Below, one piece after another: positions 15,829 to 24,239 of a stretch of DNA of 40,566 bases. Source of the stretch: RBG-16-66-20 sp049651845 (GTDB taxonomy: Bacteria; Pseudomonadota; Gammaproteobacteria; Burkholderiales; SG8-39); assembly GCA_049651845.1 (NCBI GenBank), contig JBASCW010000091.1:1-40566 (forward strand). The letters are read 5' to 3'. Positions within the stretch are counted from its first letter, which is position 1; each line of letters opens with the position of its first letter. The notes below the pieces were generated by a model. It was given only the letters and a program-made list of their open reading frames with translations, did not search any database and was not told the origin of the DNA. The position numbers and the translations under genes were made by a program.

Positions 15829-16503
15829 ATGCTGCTCATCGCTGACGGCGTCCTCAAACCCGACGAGCTGGCGCTCGCGCGCTCCTGGCTCGCGGATGCG
15901 CCGTTCGTGGACGGCAAGCTCTCGGCTGGCGCGGCGGCGCGGCGCGTGAAGGCGAACGAGGAGCTCGAGCGCGGCGCGGCGGACATCGAGCGGCTCGACC
16001 GCCTGGTGATGGGCGCGCTCGCGCGGCATCCGGACTATCGCAACGGCGCGCTGCCGCTGCACGCGGCGAGCCCGCTGTACGCGCGCTACCGGCCCGGCAT
16101 GACCTACGGCGAGCACCTAGACGACCCGATCATGGGCGCCGAAGGCGTGCTGTACCGGTCGGATGTCGCGGTGACGGTATTCCTGAGCGCGCCGCAAGAG
16201 TACGATGGCGGCGAGCTGGTCATCCGCACGGCGGCGGGCGAGCAAACGGTGAAAGGCGAGGCGGGCGACGCGGTGCTGTACCCGGCGTCCACCATTCACC
16301 ATGTCAGCCCGGTCACCCGGGGCGAGCGGCTGGTGGCGGTGACCTGGGTGCAGAGCCTGGTGCGCGACGCGGCGCGCCGCGAGCTGCTCTACGGGCTCAA
16401 CCGCGCGCGCGAGAAGCTGCTGCAGAGCGCTCCCGGGGCCGAGGAGACCGCGCAGGTGAATGCCGCCTACCTGAACCTGATCCGCATGTGGTCCGACATC
16501 TGA
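15829..16503 (+). CDS. PKHD-type Fe(II)/2OG hydroxylase (PiuC/YbiX-like)
   Basis: 224-aa enzyme of the PiuC/YbiX (PKHD-type) hydroxylase family, near full family length. Iron ligands are H96-x-D98 (YGEHLDDPIMG) and H157 (YPASTIHHVSPV), with R167-region VTRGER typical for 2OG binding. The C-terminal helical domain (EETAQVNAAYLNLIRMWSDI) is conserved-looking. PiuC-type proteins are often linked to iron uptake, but here no TonB receptor or siderophore gene is near; instead it follows the cysteine-free DsrC paralogue by 6 bp. Confidence 0.9.
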   Translation: MLLIADGVLKPDELALARSWLADAPFVDGKLSAGAAARRVKANEELERGAADIERLDRLVMGALARHPDYRNGALPLHAASPLYARYRPGMTYGEHLDDPIMGAEGVLYRSDVAVTVFLSAPQEYDGGELVIRTAAGEQTVKGEAGDAVLYPASTIHHVSPVTRGERLVAVTWVQSLVRDAARRELLYGLNRAREKLLQSAPGAEETAQVNAAYLNLIRMWSDI

Positions 16504-16511
16504 GGCGCGCG

Positions 16512-16799
16512 ATGAGCGAAACGCAGCAATCCACCGAAGAACGCATCCTGCAGGCGGTGAAAATGACGCTTGCCGGCGTGATCAAGGACACCGCCACGCC
16601 GCACGGCATGCGCCACCCGCTGTCGGACGCGACGATCCGCGACCTACGCGAGTGCCTGTCGCTCATCAGCGCGCGCGAGCGCGAGCTCGCCGAGACCGAG
16701 GGACGCACGCATGCGGCACGGCCGCGCTACGCGGACGAGCCGAGCAAGGAGTCGGTGGTGCGGCTGCATCCGCGCAAGCCGCCGGAAGGCAAGGAATAG
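16512..16799 (+). CDS. small conserved protein of unknown function
   Basis: 95-aa polar protein, no cysteine, no membrane segment. A helical N-terminal half (TEERILQAVKMTLAGVIKDT) is followed by HPLSDATIRDLRECLSLIS and a basic C terminus with VVRLHPRKPP. I do not know the family name. ATG 16512 is chosen because an earlier start would overlap the PKHD gene. The S24-like gene starts 2 bp after its stop, so they form a pair. Confidence 0.6.
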   Translation: MSETQQSTEERILQAVKMTLAGVIKDTATPHGMRHPLSDATIRDLRECLSLISARERELAETEGRTHAARPRYADEPSKESVVRLHPRKPPEGKE

Positions 16800-16801
16800 C
16801 A

Positions 16802-17122
16802 GTGGCGAGCGTCGAAGGCAGCTGCAGCGCGCTCGAACCTTACGCCCTGCGCGTGCTCGGCGACAGCATGGAGCCCGAGTTCGCCGACGGCTGCGTGATC
16901 ATCGTCGACCCGGGGTATGCGCCGAAGGACGGGGGTTACGTGGTGGTGGAATACGCGGGGGATGTGTTCTTCCGCCAGCTCGTCTTCGACGGCGAGCGCA
17001 GGTTCCTCAAGCCGCTCAACCCGAAGTACGGCGGCTTCGAGCTGACGCCGCCGTACACGATACGCGGGGGGGTGGTGCAGCAGGTGGGGAGGCGGCGGGC
17101 GGAGCGGAAGCACTACGAATAA
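16802..17122 (+). CDS. S24-like (LexA/signal-peptidase fold) protein without DNA-binding domain
   Basis: 106-aa protein matching the peptidase S24 domain only: YALRVLGDSMEPEFADGCVI with the serine nucleophile S22, then an acidic loop and GGYVVVEYAGDVFFRQL. In active members a lysine general base occurs in the E-V-x-V-K-R-L strand; here the corresponding residue is R58 (FFRQL), so self-cleavage is doubtful. No helix-turn-helix is present. GTG 16802 is chosen as start because it is 2 bp after the upstream stop and yields only the S24 domain. It ends the plus-strand operon. Confidence 0.75.
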   Translation: MASVEGSCSALEPYALRVLGDSMEPEFADGCVIIVDPGYAPKDGGYVVVEYAGDVFFRQLVFDGERRFLKPLNPKYGGFELTPPYTIRGGVVQQVGRRRAERKHYE

Positions 17123-17263
17123 CGCTTGCATGTTGCGAACGCCATCACCGTGAGTGTCGGCTTTCGGCGGCGGGCTCAACCGATCGACGCAACACCTTCC
17201 AATCTTGCCAGATGAGGAGGTGTGGGTATAGAGCAGGTTTCACGAATCTGGTTCACGCCGAGA

Positions 17264-18922
<1,659 letters not shown>

Positions 18923-18962
18923 TCCGATCTCCTAGTATCACTATCAATTCGGGATGCCCGAA

Positions 18963-19256
18963 TCAGGCACCCTCGACTACGCCCATGATGTCTTCCTCGC
19001 GCATCACGAGAAGCTCATCACCTTTTACCCTTACAGTCTGGCCCGAGTATTTGCCGAACAGCACCCGGTCGCCAACCTTGACATCAATCTGGATGAGCTT
19101 GCCGTCATCGTTCTTCTTGCCCTTGCCGACAGCCACGATTTCGCCCTGGTCGGGCTTCTCGGCGGCCGTGTCCGGAATCACAATGCCGGAAGCGGTTTTC
19201 TTCTCCTCGTTGAGACGCTTCACGATCACGCGATCATGCAATGGACGGATTTTCAT
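18963..19256 (-). CDS. groES: GroES co-chaperonin
   Basis: 97-aa GroES starting KIRPLHDRVIVKRLNEEKKT, with the mobile loop SGIVIPDTAAEKP and the C-terminal ELLVMREEDIMGVVE. Full family length. A strong SD (TAGGAGGC) precedes ATG 19256. It is the first gene of groESL. No CIRCE element (TTAGCACTC-N9-GAGTGCTAA) and no convincing sigma-32 -10 (CCCCAT) was seen in the 72 bp to the next gene. Confidence 0.98.
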   Translation of the reverse strand: MKIRPLHDRVIVKRLNEEKKTASGIVIPDTAAEKPDQGEIVAVGKGKKNDDGKLIQIDVKVGDRVLFGKYSGQTVRVKGDELLVMREEDIMGVVEGA

Positions 19257-19282
19257 ATTGAGATGCCTCCTAAGGAGCGCTT

Positions 19283-19296
19283 AGTTCAATAGAACT
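19283..19296. promoter_or_regulatory. short palindrome upstream of groES
   Basis: AGTTCAATAGAACT forms 5-bp arms around AATA, about 27 bp upstream of the groES ATG, within a longer GTTCA...TGAAC spaced repeat. It could be an operator or a 5' UTR hairpin of groESL. No known heat-shock element matches. Confidence 0.3.
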
Positions 19297-19328
19297 GCAA
19301 ATACTGAACCTCGCCAATCGACCGGGGC

Positions 19329-19886
19329 CTATTGCCCGCCGATCGAAACATTGAAATTCAATGTTTCTTGCTTGAACGGCGACGAGACGTACGAGAGTTC
19401 GAGGCGGATTTCCTTGAGCTTCTTCGCCTTCAAAGCCTCGACCGGAAACTCGGCGTCCACCATTTGGGTAGCGTTCTGGCCAGGATCAAGTCGCTCGGAG
19501 GAACCGTACGAGGAAATCTTGATCGTCGGCTCGGTCCGGTTGTCCTCGAGCTTGATCGGAAGCCCTTGCGCGTCGATGTACAGGATCTTGCCTCCAATCA
19601 AACGGACGGTTTGGTCCGCAGAAATGTTCTTCAGGTCAAGTTTGCCGGTGAGCTTCGCGGGGGAGTCGATGCGGCCCGAGCCTTCCTCGACACGTTCCAT
19701 GACCTTCATTTCCGTGACTTCACCGGTCACGATGCCGGCCTTTACCTTCACCGAGTCAGGTGTAACCGCGTATACCTTGTCCTTGACGACCGACGCGATT
19801 GCCGAGGGCGCCGGCGAGCAGCCCGCGACACTCATGGCCGCTACCGCTGCGCCCAGAATTGCTACGCTTTTATTCATCCACCACAT
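19329..19886 (-). CDS. lipoprotein, LEA2-like, unknown function
   Basis: 185-aa predicted lipoprotein. Leader MWWMNKSVAILGAAVAAM ends in the lipobox VAGC. The mature part is beta-rich (LTGKLDLKNISADQTVRLIGGKI, EIRLELSYVSSP, LNFNVSIGG), resembling late-embryogenesis-abundant type 2/immunoglobulin-like domains, but I do not claim a family. ATG 19886 is preferred over the TTG at 19907 because AAGGAG lies 6 nt upstream of it. It precedes groES by 72 bp in the same direction. Confidence 0.65.
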   Translation of the reverse strand: MWWMNKSVAILGAAVAAMSVAGCSPAPSAIASVVKDKVYAVTPDSVKVKAGIVTGEVTEMKVMERVEEGSGRIDSPAKLTGKLDLKNISADQTVRLIGGKILYIDAQGLPIKLEDNRTEPTIKISSYGSSERLDPGQNATQMVDAEFPVEALKAKKLKEIRLELSYVSSPFKQETLNFNVSIGGQ

Positions 19887-19994
19887 TGCCATCTCCTTGG
19901 TTGTCAAATCCGGACTACTGCCGGCCCAGCACTTGGCCTTCGGGCGACCGAACGGGATCTGACTGCCAGAAGAGGAAAGCGGAAAGAATCCGAC

Positions 19995-20023
19995 TGGTCA
20001 CTACCTGGAACGTCTGGTATGAT
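19995..20023 (+). promoter_or_regulatory. predicted sigma-70 promoter of the TetR gene
   Basis: TGGTCA (19995-20000) and TATGAT (20018-20023) are spaced by exactly 17 bp. The ATG of the TetR gene is 38 bp beyond the -10. The motif TGACCGGTAA at 20026-20035 covers the expected start point. Confidence 0.55.
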
Positions 20024-20025
20024 AC

Positions 20026-20035
20026 TGACCGGTAA
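20026..20035. promoter_or_regulatory. possible TetR operator, copy A
   Basis: TGACCGGTAA lies directly after the -10 element of the tetR-type gene; it is one base off the perfect palindrome TGACCGGTCA found at 21113-21122. Position fits autoregulation. Confidence 0.4.
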
Positions 20036-20060
20036 CTCTCATGTCAACAGTTAAATCGAT

Positions 20061-20684
20061 ATGACCAAAACAGATCCCAAGGACAAGCGACTGGCGCGTG
20101 ACAAGCCTGTAGCCGTCCGAGGCAGTGCCCGCGACCGTGTTTTCAGGACTGCGTCTGAACTCTTCTATCGCAAGGGCATCCGCGCGGTCGGCGTGGAAAC
20201 CATCGCAGCCGAGGCGGGCACTACCAAGATGAGCCTGTACAGGAACTTCCCGTCCAAGGACGAGCTGGTCGCCGAGTGGTTGCGCGAACACGACGTTCAG
20301 TTCTGGAAAACGTGGGAGGCGATGTCGCGCAAATATTCGGACGATCCCCGCAGGCAGCTGAAGGCAGCCTTCGCTCTACTGGCCAAGCATGTGGCGGACC
20401 CTGGAGCTCGCGGCTGCCCGATGGCGAATGCGGCGGTGGAGATCACCGAAAAGGATCACCCCGCAAGAAAAGTGATTGAGACGCACAAGACAAGACTGCG
20501 CGCGCGGCTCACCGAGCTATGCGCCCGGATGGGCGTCAGCGATCCAGGCTTGCTGGCCGACCAGTTGTTCCTCCTCATGGAAGGAGCGCAGGTCAGCACC
20601 CAAACTATGGGAAGGCGCGGTCCGGCAAGAAATGTTGCCCGCGGCGCCCAAACGCTAATTGAAGCGCATGCCCCCGCATCCTGA
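20061..20684 (+). CDS. TetR/AcrR-family transcriptional regulator
   Basis: 207-aa regulator. The N-terminal helix-turn-helix is complete: RDRVFRTASELFYRKGIRAVG, then VETIAAEAGTTKMSLYRNFPS (about residues 45-65) and KDELVAEWL. The C-terminal ligand domain has ARGCPMANAAVEI and a helical tail, similar to regulators that respond to small electrophiles or lipophilic compounds. The effector is unknown. It is divergent from the lipoprotein gene. The downstream small membrane protein and the MBL gene are candidate targets because a matching palindrome occurs beyond them. Confidence 0.88.
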   Translation: MTKTDPKDKRLARDKPVAVRGSARDRVFRTASELFYRKGIRAVGVETIAAEAGTTKMSLYRNFPSKDELVAEWLREHDVQFWKTWEAMSRKYSDDPRRQLKAAFALLAKHVADPGARGCPMANAAVEITEKDHPARKVIETHKTRLRARLTELCARMGVSDPGLLADQLFLLMEGAQVSTQTMGRRGPARNVARGAQTLIEAHAPAS

Positions 20685-20740
20685 GGGCGTGAGCCTGAGA
20701 AGAAGTAGAACGATCCATCGGTGTTTCTGCGAGGTACGAA

Positions 20741-21010
20741 ATGAATATCATCATGTGGATACTGGCCGGGGGCATTCTCGGCTGGGTTGGCTATTCGTAT
20801 TTTGGTTTCAATGAAGGGCGCAGCATGATTGTTTCGTCCGTGATCGGCGCTATCGGCGGGGTCGTCGGCGGAACGATGATTGCCCCGATGTTTACCGCCG
20901 CTGCGGCGGTTCCGGGCGATTTCAGCACGTCTGCGCTTTTCTTTGCAGTTGCGGTGGCTGCGGCATTCCTGTTCGCGGGCAACCTGGTTCACGACCGCTG
21001 GCGTGTGTAA
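20741..21010 (+). CDS. small integral membrane protein, GlsB/YeaQ/YmgE-like
   Basis: 89-aa protein with three hydrophobic helices. The N terminus MNIIMWILAGGILGWVGY and the glycine-rich SSVIGAIGGVVGGTMIAPMF follow the pattern of the GlsB/YeaQ/YmgE (transglycosylase-associated) stress membrane proteins, though the third helix region is divergent. SD-like GAGGT lies 5 nt upstream of ATG 20741. It is 56 bp after the TetR gene in the same direction and may be co-transcribed. Confidence 0.65.
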   Translation: MNIIMWILAGGILGWVGYSYFGFNEGRSMIVSSVIGAIGGVVGGTMIAPMFTAAAAVPGDFSTSALFFAVAVAAAFLFAGNLVHDRWRV

Positions 21011-21077
21011 TGGCACTGGTCAAGGCATGGCCTTGAGCGGTCCGTGGGGTTGGCGAGCTGTTCTAGCGGATAGTCCC

Positions 21078-21110
21078 GAATGACCGCTTTGGGTCGGAAG
21101 CCGACATTCA
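21078..21110 (+). repeat. inverted-repeat element, copy 1
   Basis: 33-bp element with 12-bp imperfect arms (GAATGACCGCTT and AAGCCGACATTC, 10 of 12 pair) around TGGGTCGG. A second copy in the same orientation lies at 21980-22012; the two are about 28 of 33 identical by eye. They flank the MBL-fold gene. Similar REP-like sequences are scattered in many proteobacterial genomes. Confidence 0.65.
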
Positions 21111-21112
21111 GC

Positions 21113-21122
21113 TGACCGGTCA
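21113..21122. promoter_or_regulatory. possible TetR operator, copy B
   Basis: Perfect palindrome TGACCGGTCA, 3 bp after inverted-repeat copy 1 and about 30 bp beyond the MBL gene stop. It matches 9 of 10 bases of the site in the TetR promoter. Confidence 0.3.
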
Positions 21123-21150
21123 CTGCATTGCAGCAAGAAAGCGCCGGTCC

Positions 21151-21891
21151 TTATTGGGAGCGACTTTTTCCATCAAGGGACTTGGCAAGGCTGCGGAGCA
21201 ATGCAGCACCATCACCCTTCCAAGCGCTGCCGTGCATGCAAGCGAGCACTTTCGGGTGCTCCTTGGCCAGTCTCTCGAGAATCGCTGGCGTGTCAGGCGA
21301 ATGGGCGTAGTAGTCCATCTGGCCGCGGAACGCCTCACTCGGCCCGAGTATATCGGCCTCGGTAAGCGGCGTTTCTCCCCTTCCACCCTGTGTAAAAAGG
21401 TCGCCGCAGAGCAAGGTGCTCGTGTGTAGTTCTATCATCAAGCCGCATTCCCAGCCGTGCGGCATGTGAGGTGTGTCGTGCCAACGTACTTCGTGCCTGC
21501 CGAGCTTGAGCGATTCTCCATCTGCCAGCGCCCGGGCAGGCCGATCAGCAATGTCGTCCACCGACACCATGGCAGCGACCCGGCTGCAGACTGGCTCGGA
21601 GTTCGGTGCGACCGCGAGAAAATCGTTAAGTGAGCCGCATTCATCGGCCTCGAAGTGTGAGAAGGCAATGTAGCGCAACTTATCCAGAGGCAGAAGCGTC
21701 CCAACTGCTTCGCTGACCAGCGGAAACATGCGTCTTGGGCCTGTATGGAACACGAGCGGGTCGTCATCCGCGATCAGGTATTGGTTGAAGCTGAAAGCGC
21801 CGGCGCCTGGAATTGCGACCGGCGTATTGATACGGTAAATACCTGCGGCAATCTCGTGAATATTGGTGCCGGAATTCGCGTTTGTAATCAT
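21151..21891 (-). CDS. MBL-fold protein with di-iron (flavodiiron/ODP-type) site
   Basis: 246-aa metallo-beta-lactamase-fold protein. The metal motif is H79-x-E81-x-D83-E84 (SHFEADECG) instead of HxHxDH, followed by H145 or H142 (PHMPHGWE), D164 (LLCGDLF) and H220 (ACMHGSAW). The HxExD form is the signature of oxygen-binding di-iron proteins related to flavodiiron proteins. There is no flavodoxin or rubredoxin domain. ATG 21891 is chosen because AAAGGAGG sits 7 nt upstream. An NO/O2-sensing or reducing role is possible, but free-standing ODP proteins are poorly known. The gene is bracketed by two copies of a 33-bp inverted-repeat element. Confidence 0.8.
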   Translation of the reverse strand: MITNANSGTNIHEIAAGIYRINTPVAIPGAGAFSFNQYLIADDDPLVFHTGPRRMFPLVSEAVGTLLPLDKLRYIAFSHFEADECGSLNDFLAVAPNSEPVCSRVAAMVSVDDIADRPARALADGESLKLGRHEVRWHDTPHMPHGWECGLMIELHTSTLLCGDLFTQGGRGETPLTEADILGPSEAFRGQMDYYAHSPDTPAILERLAKEHPKVLACMHGSAWKGDGAALLRSLAKSLDGKSRSQ

Positions 21892-21979
21892 GCGATCCTC
21901 CTTTGCTGGTCCCCAGGTTTTGCTTGGTTTAGCGGGCGCGCAGCGCCAAGCGACCCAGGTGGGCAACTAGCCTATCCGC

Positions 21980-22012
21980 GAATGTCGGCTCTGGGTCGGA
22001 AGCGGACATCCA
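21980..22012 (+). repeat. inverted-repeat element, copy 2
   Basis: Second copy of the 33-bp element (GAATGTCGGCTCTGGGTCGG and on), with arms pairing at 9 of 12 positions. It is upstream of the MBL gene start and downstream of the DsrC paralogue stop, at the point where base composition returns to the higher GC of the sulfur cluster. Confidence 0.65.
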
Positions 22013-22046
22013 TTGAGGTATTGGAACGTCGCCCGGCCCTGCCCGG

Positions 22047-22388
22047 TCAGTACCCGCCCTTCCTCATGCTCTCGGGCAGCCCGGCGATCTTGCCCGCCTG
22101 CTTGGACGGATTTCCCGGGAAGAGGTCGAACAGCGTCTTGTTGTCCACCTTGCGGTTCGGCCACCGGTCCTGCATGGCCTTGAGGATGGCGCGGTTGTTG
22201 GGCTGCTCGCCGTTGTGGTTGATGTAGGCGTCGCGCAGGTAGTCGATCACGTCCCAGTGGTCCTGGGTGAGCGCGAGGCCTTCGGCGGCGGCGATCGCCT
22301 CGCCGACGTCCTTGTCCCACTCGTCGTGGTTCACGAGGTAGCCGCTCTCGGTGGCCTCGAGGGTCTTGCCGTTCACTTCGTAGGTCAT
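22047..22388 (-). CDS. DsrC/TusE-family protein lacking both redox cysteines
   Basis: 113-aa DsrC-family protein: VNGKTLEATESGYLVNHDEW, TQDHWDVIDYLRDAYINHNG, LFDLFPGNPSKQAGKIAGLP. The CysB position is G99 and the C-terminal arm is ESMRKGGY instead of KPTGCV, so CysA is also missing; the protein has no cysteine. It is divergent from a small conserved gene 68 bp away. As for the other cysteine-free paralogue, a regulatory or structural role is more likely than sulfur transfer. Confidence 0.87.
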   Translation of the reverse strand: MTYEVNGKTLEATESGYLVNHDEWDKDVGEAIAAAEGLALTQDHWDVIDYLRDAYINHNGEQPNNRAILKAMQDRWPNRKVDNKTLFDLFPGNPSKQAGKIAGLPESMRKGGY

Positions 22389-22456
22389 GGTCCTTTCTCC
22401 TGAAACCGGGGCAAAATTGGAATGTCGAAGGAATCTCTCACTTACGGAGCAAGCTG

Positions 22457-22852
22457 ATGTTCGAACCGATCAAGCTGCCGTTCGGCGCCAAGATGCTGTT
22501 CAACACCGTCAAGCTCAAGCCCGGCGTCAAGTTCGAGGACGTCGAGCTGGCGGTGGGCGAGATGTGCAACGTCGTCAAGGAAACCTACGGCGGCGACAAG
22601 GGCGGGTTCATCGCCGGACAGGTGTTCAGGTTCTCCGGCTTCGCGTCCGACGAAGGCTCGCTCAACGCCTCCAAGGGCGCGGACGAGCACTACGTCATCG
22701 TCACCTACTGGCGTTCGTTCGAGGAGCACGAGCGCTCGCACGCCGACGCCACGTTCAGCAACAAGTTCGAGGCGCTGGCGAAGATGTGCTCCGAGACCAA
22801 GGAGCTCGGGTACGACATGCTCTGGCAGGGCGAGCCGGAAGGCCAAGGCTAG
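22457..22852 (+). CDS. small protein, possible dimeric alpha/beta-barrel fold
   Basis: 131-aa soluble protein: an N-terminal strand MLFNTVKLKPGVKFEDVELAV, a helix with MCNVVKETYGG, strands with FIAGQVFRFSGF and HYVIVTYWRSFEEHERSHAD. The last motif (YWRSFEEHERSH-D) resembles antibiotic-biosynthesis-monooxygenase-like ferredoxin-fold proteins. The exact family is unknown to me. Its stop overlaps the stop of the convergent Cas6-like gene by 4 bp. Likely SD in CGGAGCAAGCTG. Confidence 0.65.
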   Translation: MFEPIKLPFGAKMLFNTVKLKPGVKFEDVELAVGEMCNVVKETYGGDKGGFIAGQVFRFSGFASDEGSLNASKGADEHYVIVTYWRSFEEHERSHADATFSNKFEALAKMCSETKELGYDMLWQGEPEGQG

Positions 22853-23511
22853 TCCTCCCAGTCCTGCCGCGCGCGCGCCGCGCCGCGCAGGTCACCCACG
22901 TCCTTGTGGGGGATGAACAGGCCGCAGCCGAGCTTGCGCGCCTCGCCAAGCCCGTGGCGCTGCAAGGCGAGCGACTGCGCTGGCGTGGCGACCGTCAGCA
23001 TCAGGCTGCGCGTGCGGTAGCTGCGCTGCGGCGTGGCGAGCGTCACGTCGCGGCCGCAGAGCATGGTCGAAGCCTCCACGCCGAGCGCGCGCAGCGCCTC
23101 GGACGCCGCGGCGAGGAATCCCGCTTCGTCATCCGCGTCCTCGAAGATCACGCTGCGCGAGAAGAGCGAGGCGATGCGCGGCAGCGGCCGGGGCTGCAGC
23201 CGGCCTACGCGCATCGGAAAGCCGGCCACGTCCAGGGTCTGCCCGGTGAGTGCCGCCGCATCCTGCAGCCGGCTCTCGGGGAGCCGCAGCACGAGCCTGG
23301 TGCGGTGGGAAAGCTGCAGCAGCGCGTCCTCGCCCTCGGGCCGCTGCCAACCGGCGCCCGAGGCCGCGCCGTGCACCGTGTGCAGCCCGGCCTGCGGCTC
23401 GTCGGCGAACCAGGGCAGCGCCGCCAGGATTGCCTGCGAAAGCGCGAAGGCATGATCGACCGGCAGGCTGCGGCACTCGATCGCGAACGCGGCGTCCACG
23501 ACGTCTTCCAT
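22849..23511 (-). CDS. Cas6/Cmx6-like RAMP protein, no CRISPR nearby
   Basis: 220-aa protein resembling the Cas6/Cmx6 family (called type I-MYXAN Cas6 in annotations). Features: N-terminal PVDHAFALSQAILAALPWF, a central LSHRTRLVLRLPESRLQDAA, LTGQTLDVAGFPMRVGRL, and the C-terminal glycine-rich loop HGLGEARKLGCGLFIPHK (G187 to K203) diagnostic of RAMPs. Histidines H20, H44 and H47 are candidate catalytic residues for RNA cleavage. A GTG at 23520 overlapping the upstream stop is an alternative start. No CRISPR array or other cas gene is in the window; it is third in an operon with a TauD-like oxygenase and an unknown protein. Function here is open. Confidence 0.75.
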   Translation of the reverse strand: MEDVVDAAFAIECRSLPVDHAFALSQAILAALPWFADEPQAGLHTVHGAASGAGWQRPEGEDALLQLSHRTRLVLRLPESRLQDAAALTGQTLDVAGFPMRVGRLQPRPLPRIASLFSRSVIFEDADDEAGFLAAASEALRALGVEASTMLCGRDVTLATPQRSYRTRSLMLTVATPAQSLALQRHGLGEARKLGCGLFIPHKDVGDLRGAARARQDWED

Positions 23512-23516
23512 CTTGC

Positions 23517-24239
23517 TCACTGCGCGGGCAGGGCCGCCTGCAGGGCGTCGCGGTCGAACCACCAGTCGTCCTGCACGAGGACGTCGACGACGTTGCGCAG
23601 GCGCGGCAGGAACAGGGCCGGGTCGTTCAGCTCCATGTCCTCGATCCACTTGTTGAAGGCCTCCTGCCCGTCCACGCCGCTGTGCCGGCGCGCGACCGTG
23701 GCGAGAACCTGGTTGGTGTAGAGCAGCAGGTGCTCGCGCTGCGGGTCCCGCGCGCGCAGGTCCACGAGGTAGTGGGCGGTCACCGCTGCGACCGCGGCGC
23801 CGTCGGCATCGGGCGGCGTCTCCTCCACCACGTGCTGCAGCAGCGCGACGCTCAGCTCCGGGTCGACCGGGTAGGTGACCGCGAGCCAGATGCCCATGCC
23901 GAGCGCGGCGAGCGACTGCGGCTGCTCGGCGAGGAACAGGATGTCGCAGGCCTGCGCCGCGCCTTCGCGCGCCTGCTCGGCCATGTACAGGTCGAAAGCC
24001 TCGCGCGCCGCCGCCCAGGCCTCGGCGCCCTGCTCGAGGCGCACCAGCGCGCGGCCGAGCTGCAGCAGCAGGTCGGCGCGCCGCAGCGGCGCCGCGTCCG
24101 GCGAGAGCGCGTCGAGCTCCTCGCGCACGCCGGCCACCAGGCGCTTGAGCTTCCCGGTCTCCTCGGCCGCGTCGGTGCTGTCGTCGGCGGCGCCGACGCC
24201 CGGGTCTTCCTTGATGTACTTGAGCGGGATGTACTTCAT
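23517..24239 (-). CDS. helical protein of unknown function
   Basis: 240-aa soluble, alanine/leucine-rich, mostly helical protein. It starts MKYIPLKYIKEDPG; after an acidic linker there are TPR-like helix pairs (LRRADLLLQLGRALVRLEQG, AWAAAREAFDLYM), and a C-terminal ALFLPRLRNVVDVLVQDDWW. I do not recognise a family. Its ATG overlaps the TauD-like stop (ATGA) and its stop overlaps a possible GTG start of the Cas6-like gene, so all three are translationally coupled and may form a complex. Confidence 0.7.
   Translation of the reverse strand: MKYIPLKYIKEDPGVGAADDSTDAAEETGKLKRLVAGVREELDALSPDAAPLRRADLLLQLGRALVRLEQGAEAWAAAREAFDLYMAEQAREGAAQACDILFLAEQPQSLAALGMGIWLAVTYPVDPELSVALLQHVVEETPPDADGAAVAAVTAHYLVDLRARDPQREHLLLYTNQVLATVARRHSGVDGQEAFNKWIEDMELNDPALFLPRLRNVVDVLVQDDWWFDRDALQAALPAQ

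Noticed and set aside
14341..16116. A 591-codon open frame antisense to the dioxygenase/DsrC operon
   Set aside because: It spans several well-supported plus-strand genes and ignores their boundaries; shadow frame.
17123..17263. RNA gene or terminator between the S24-like gene and groEL
   Set aside because: No convincing hairpin with a U-tract and no tRNA-like or known ncRNA sequence; only a short spacer.
19257..19328. CIRCE or sigma-32 promoter for groESL
   Set aside because: Neither the TTAGCACTC inverted repeat nor a CTTGAA/CCCCAT pair is present; only a short AGTTC/GAACT palindrome.
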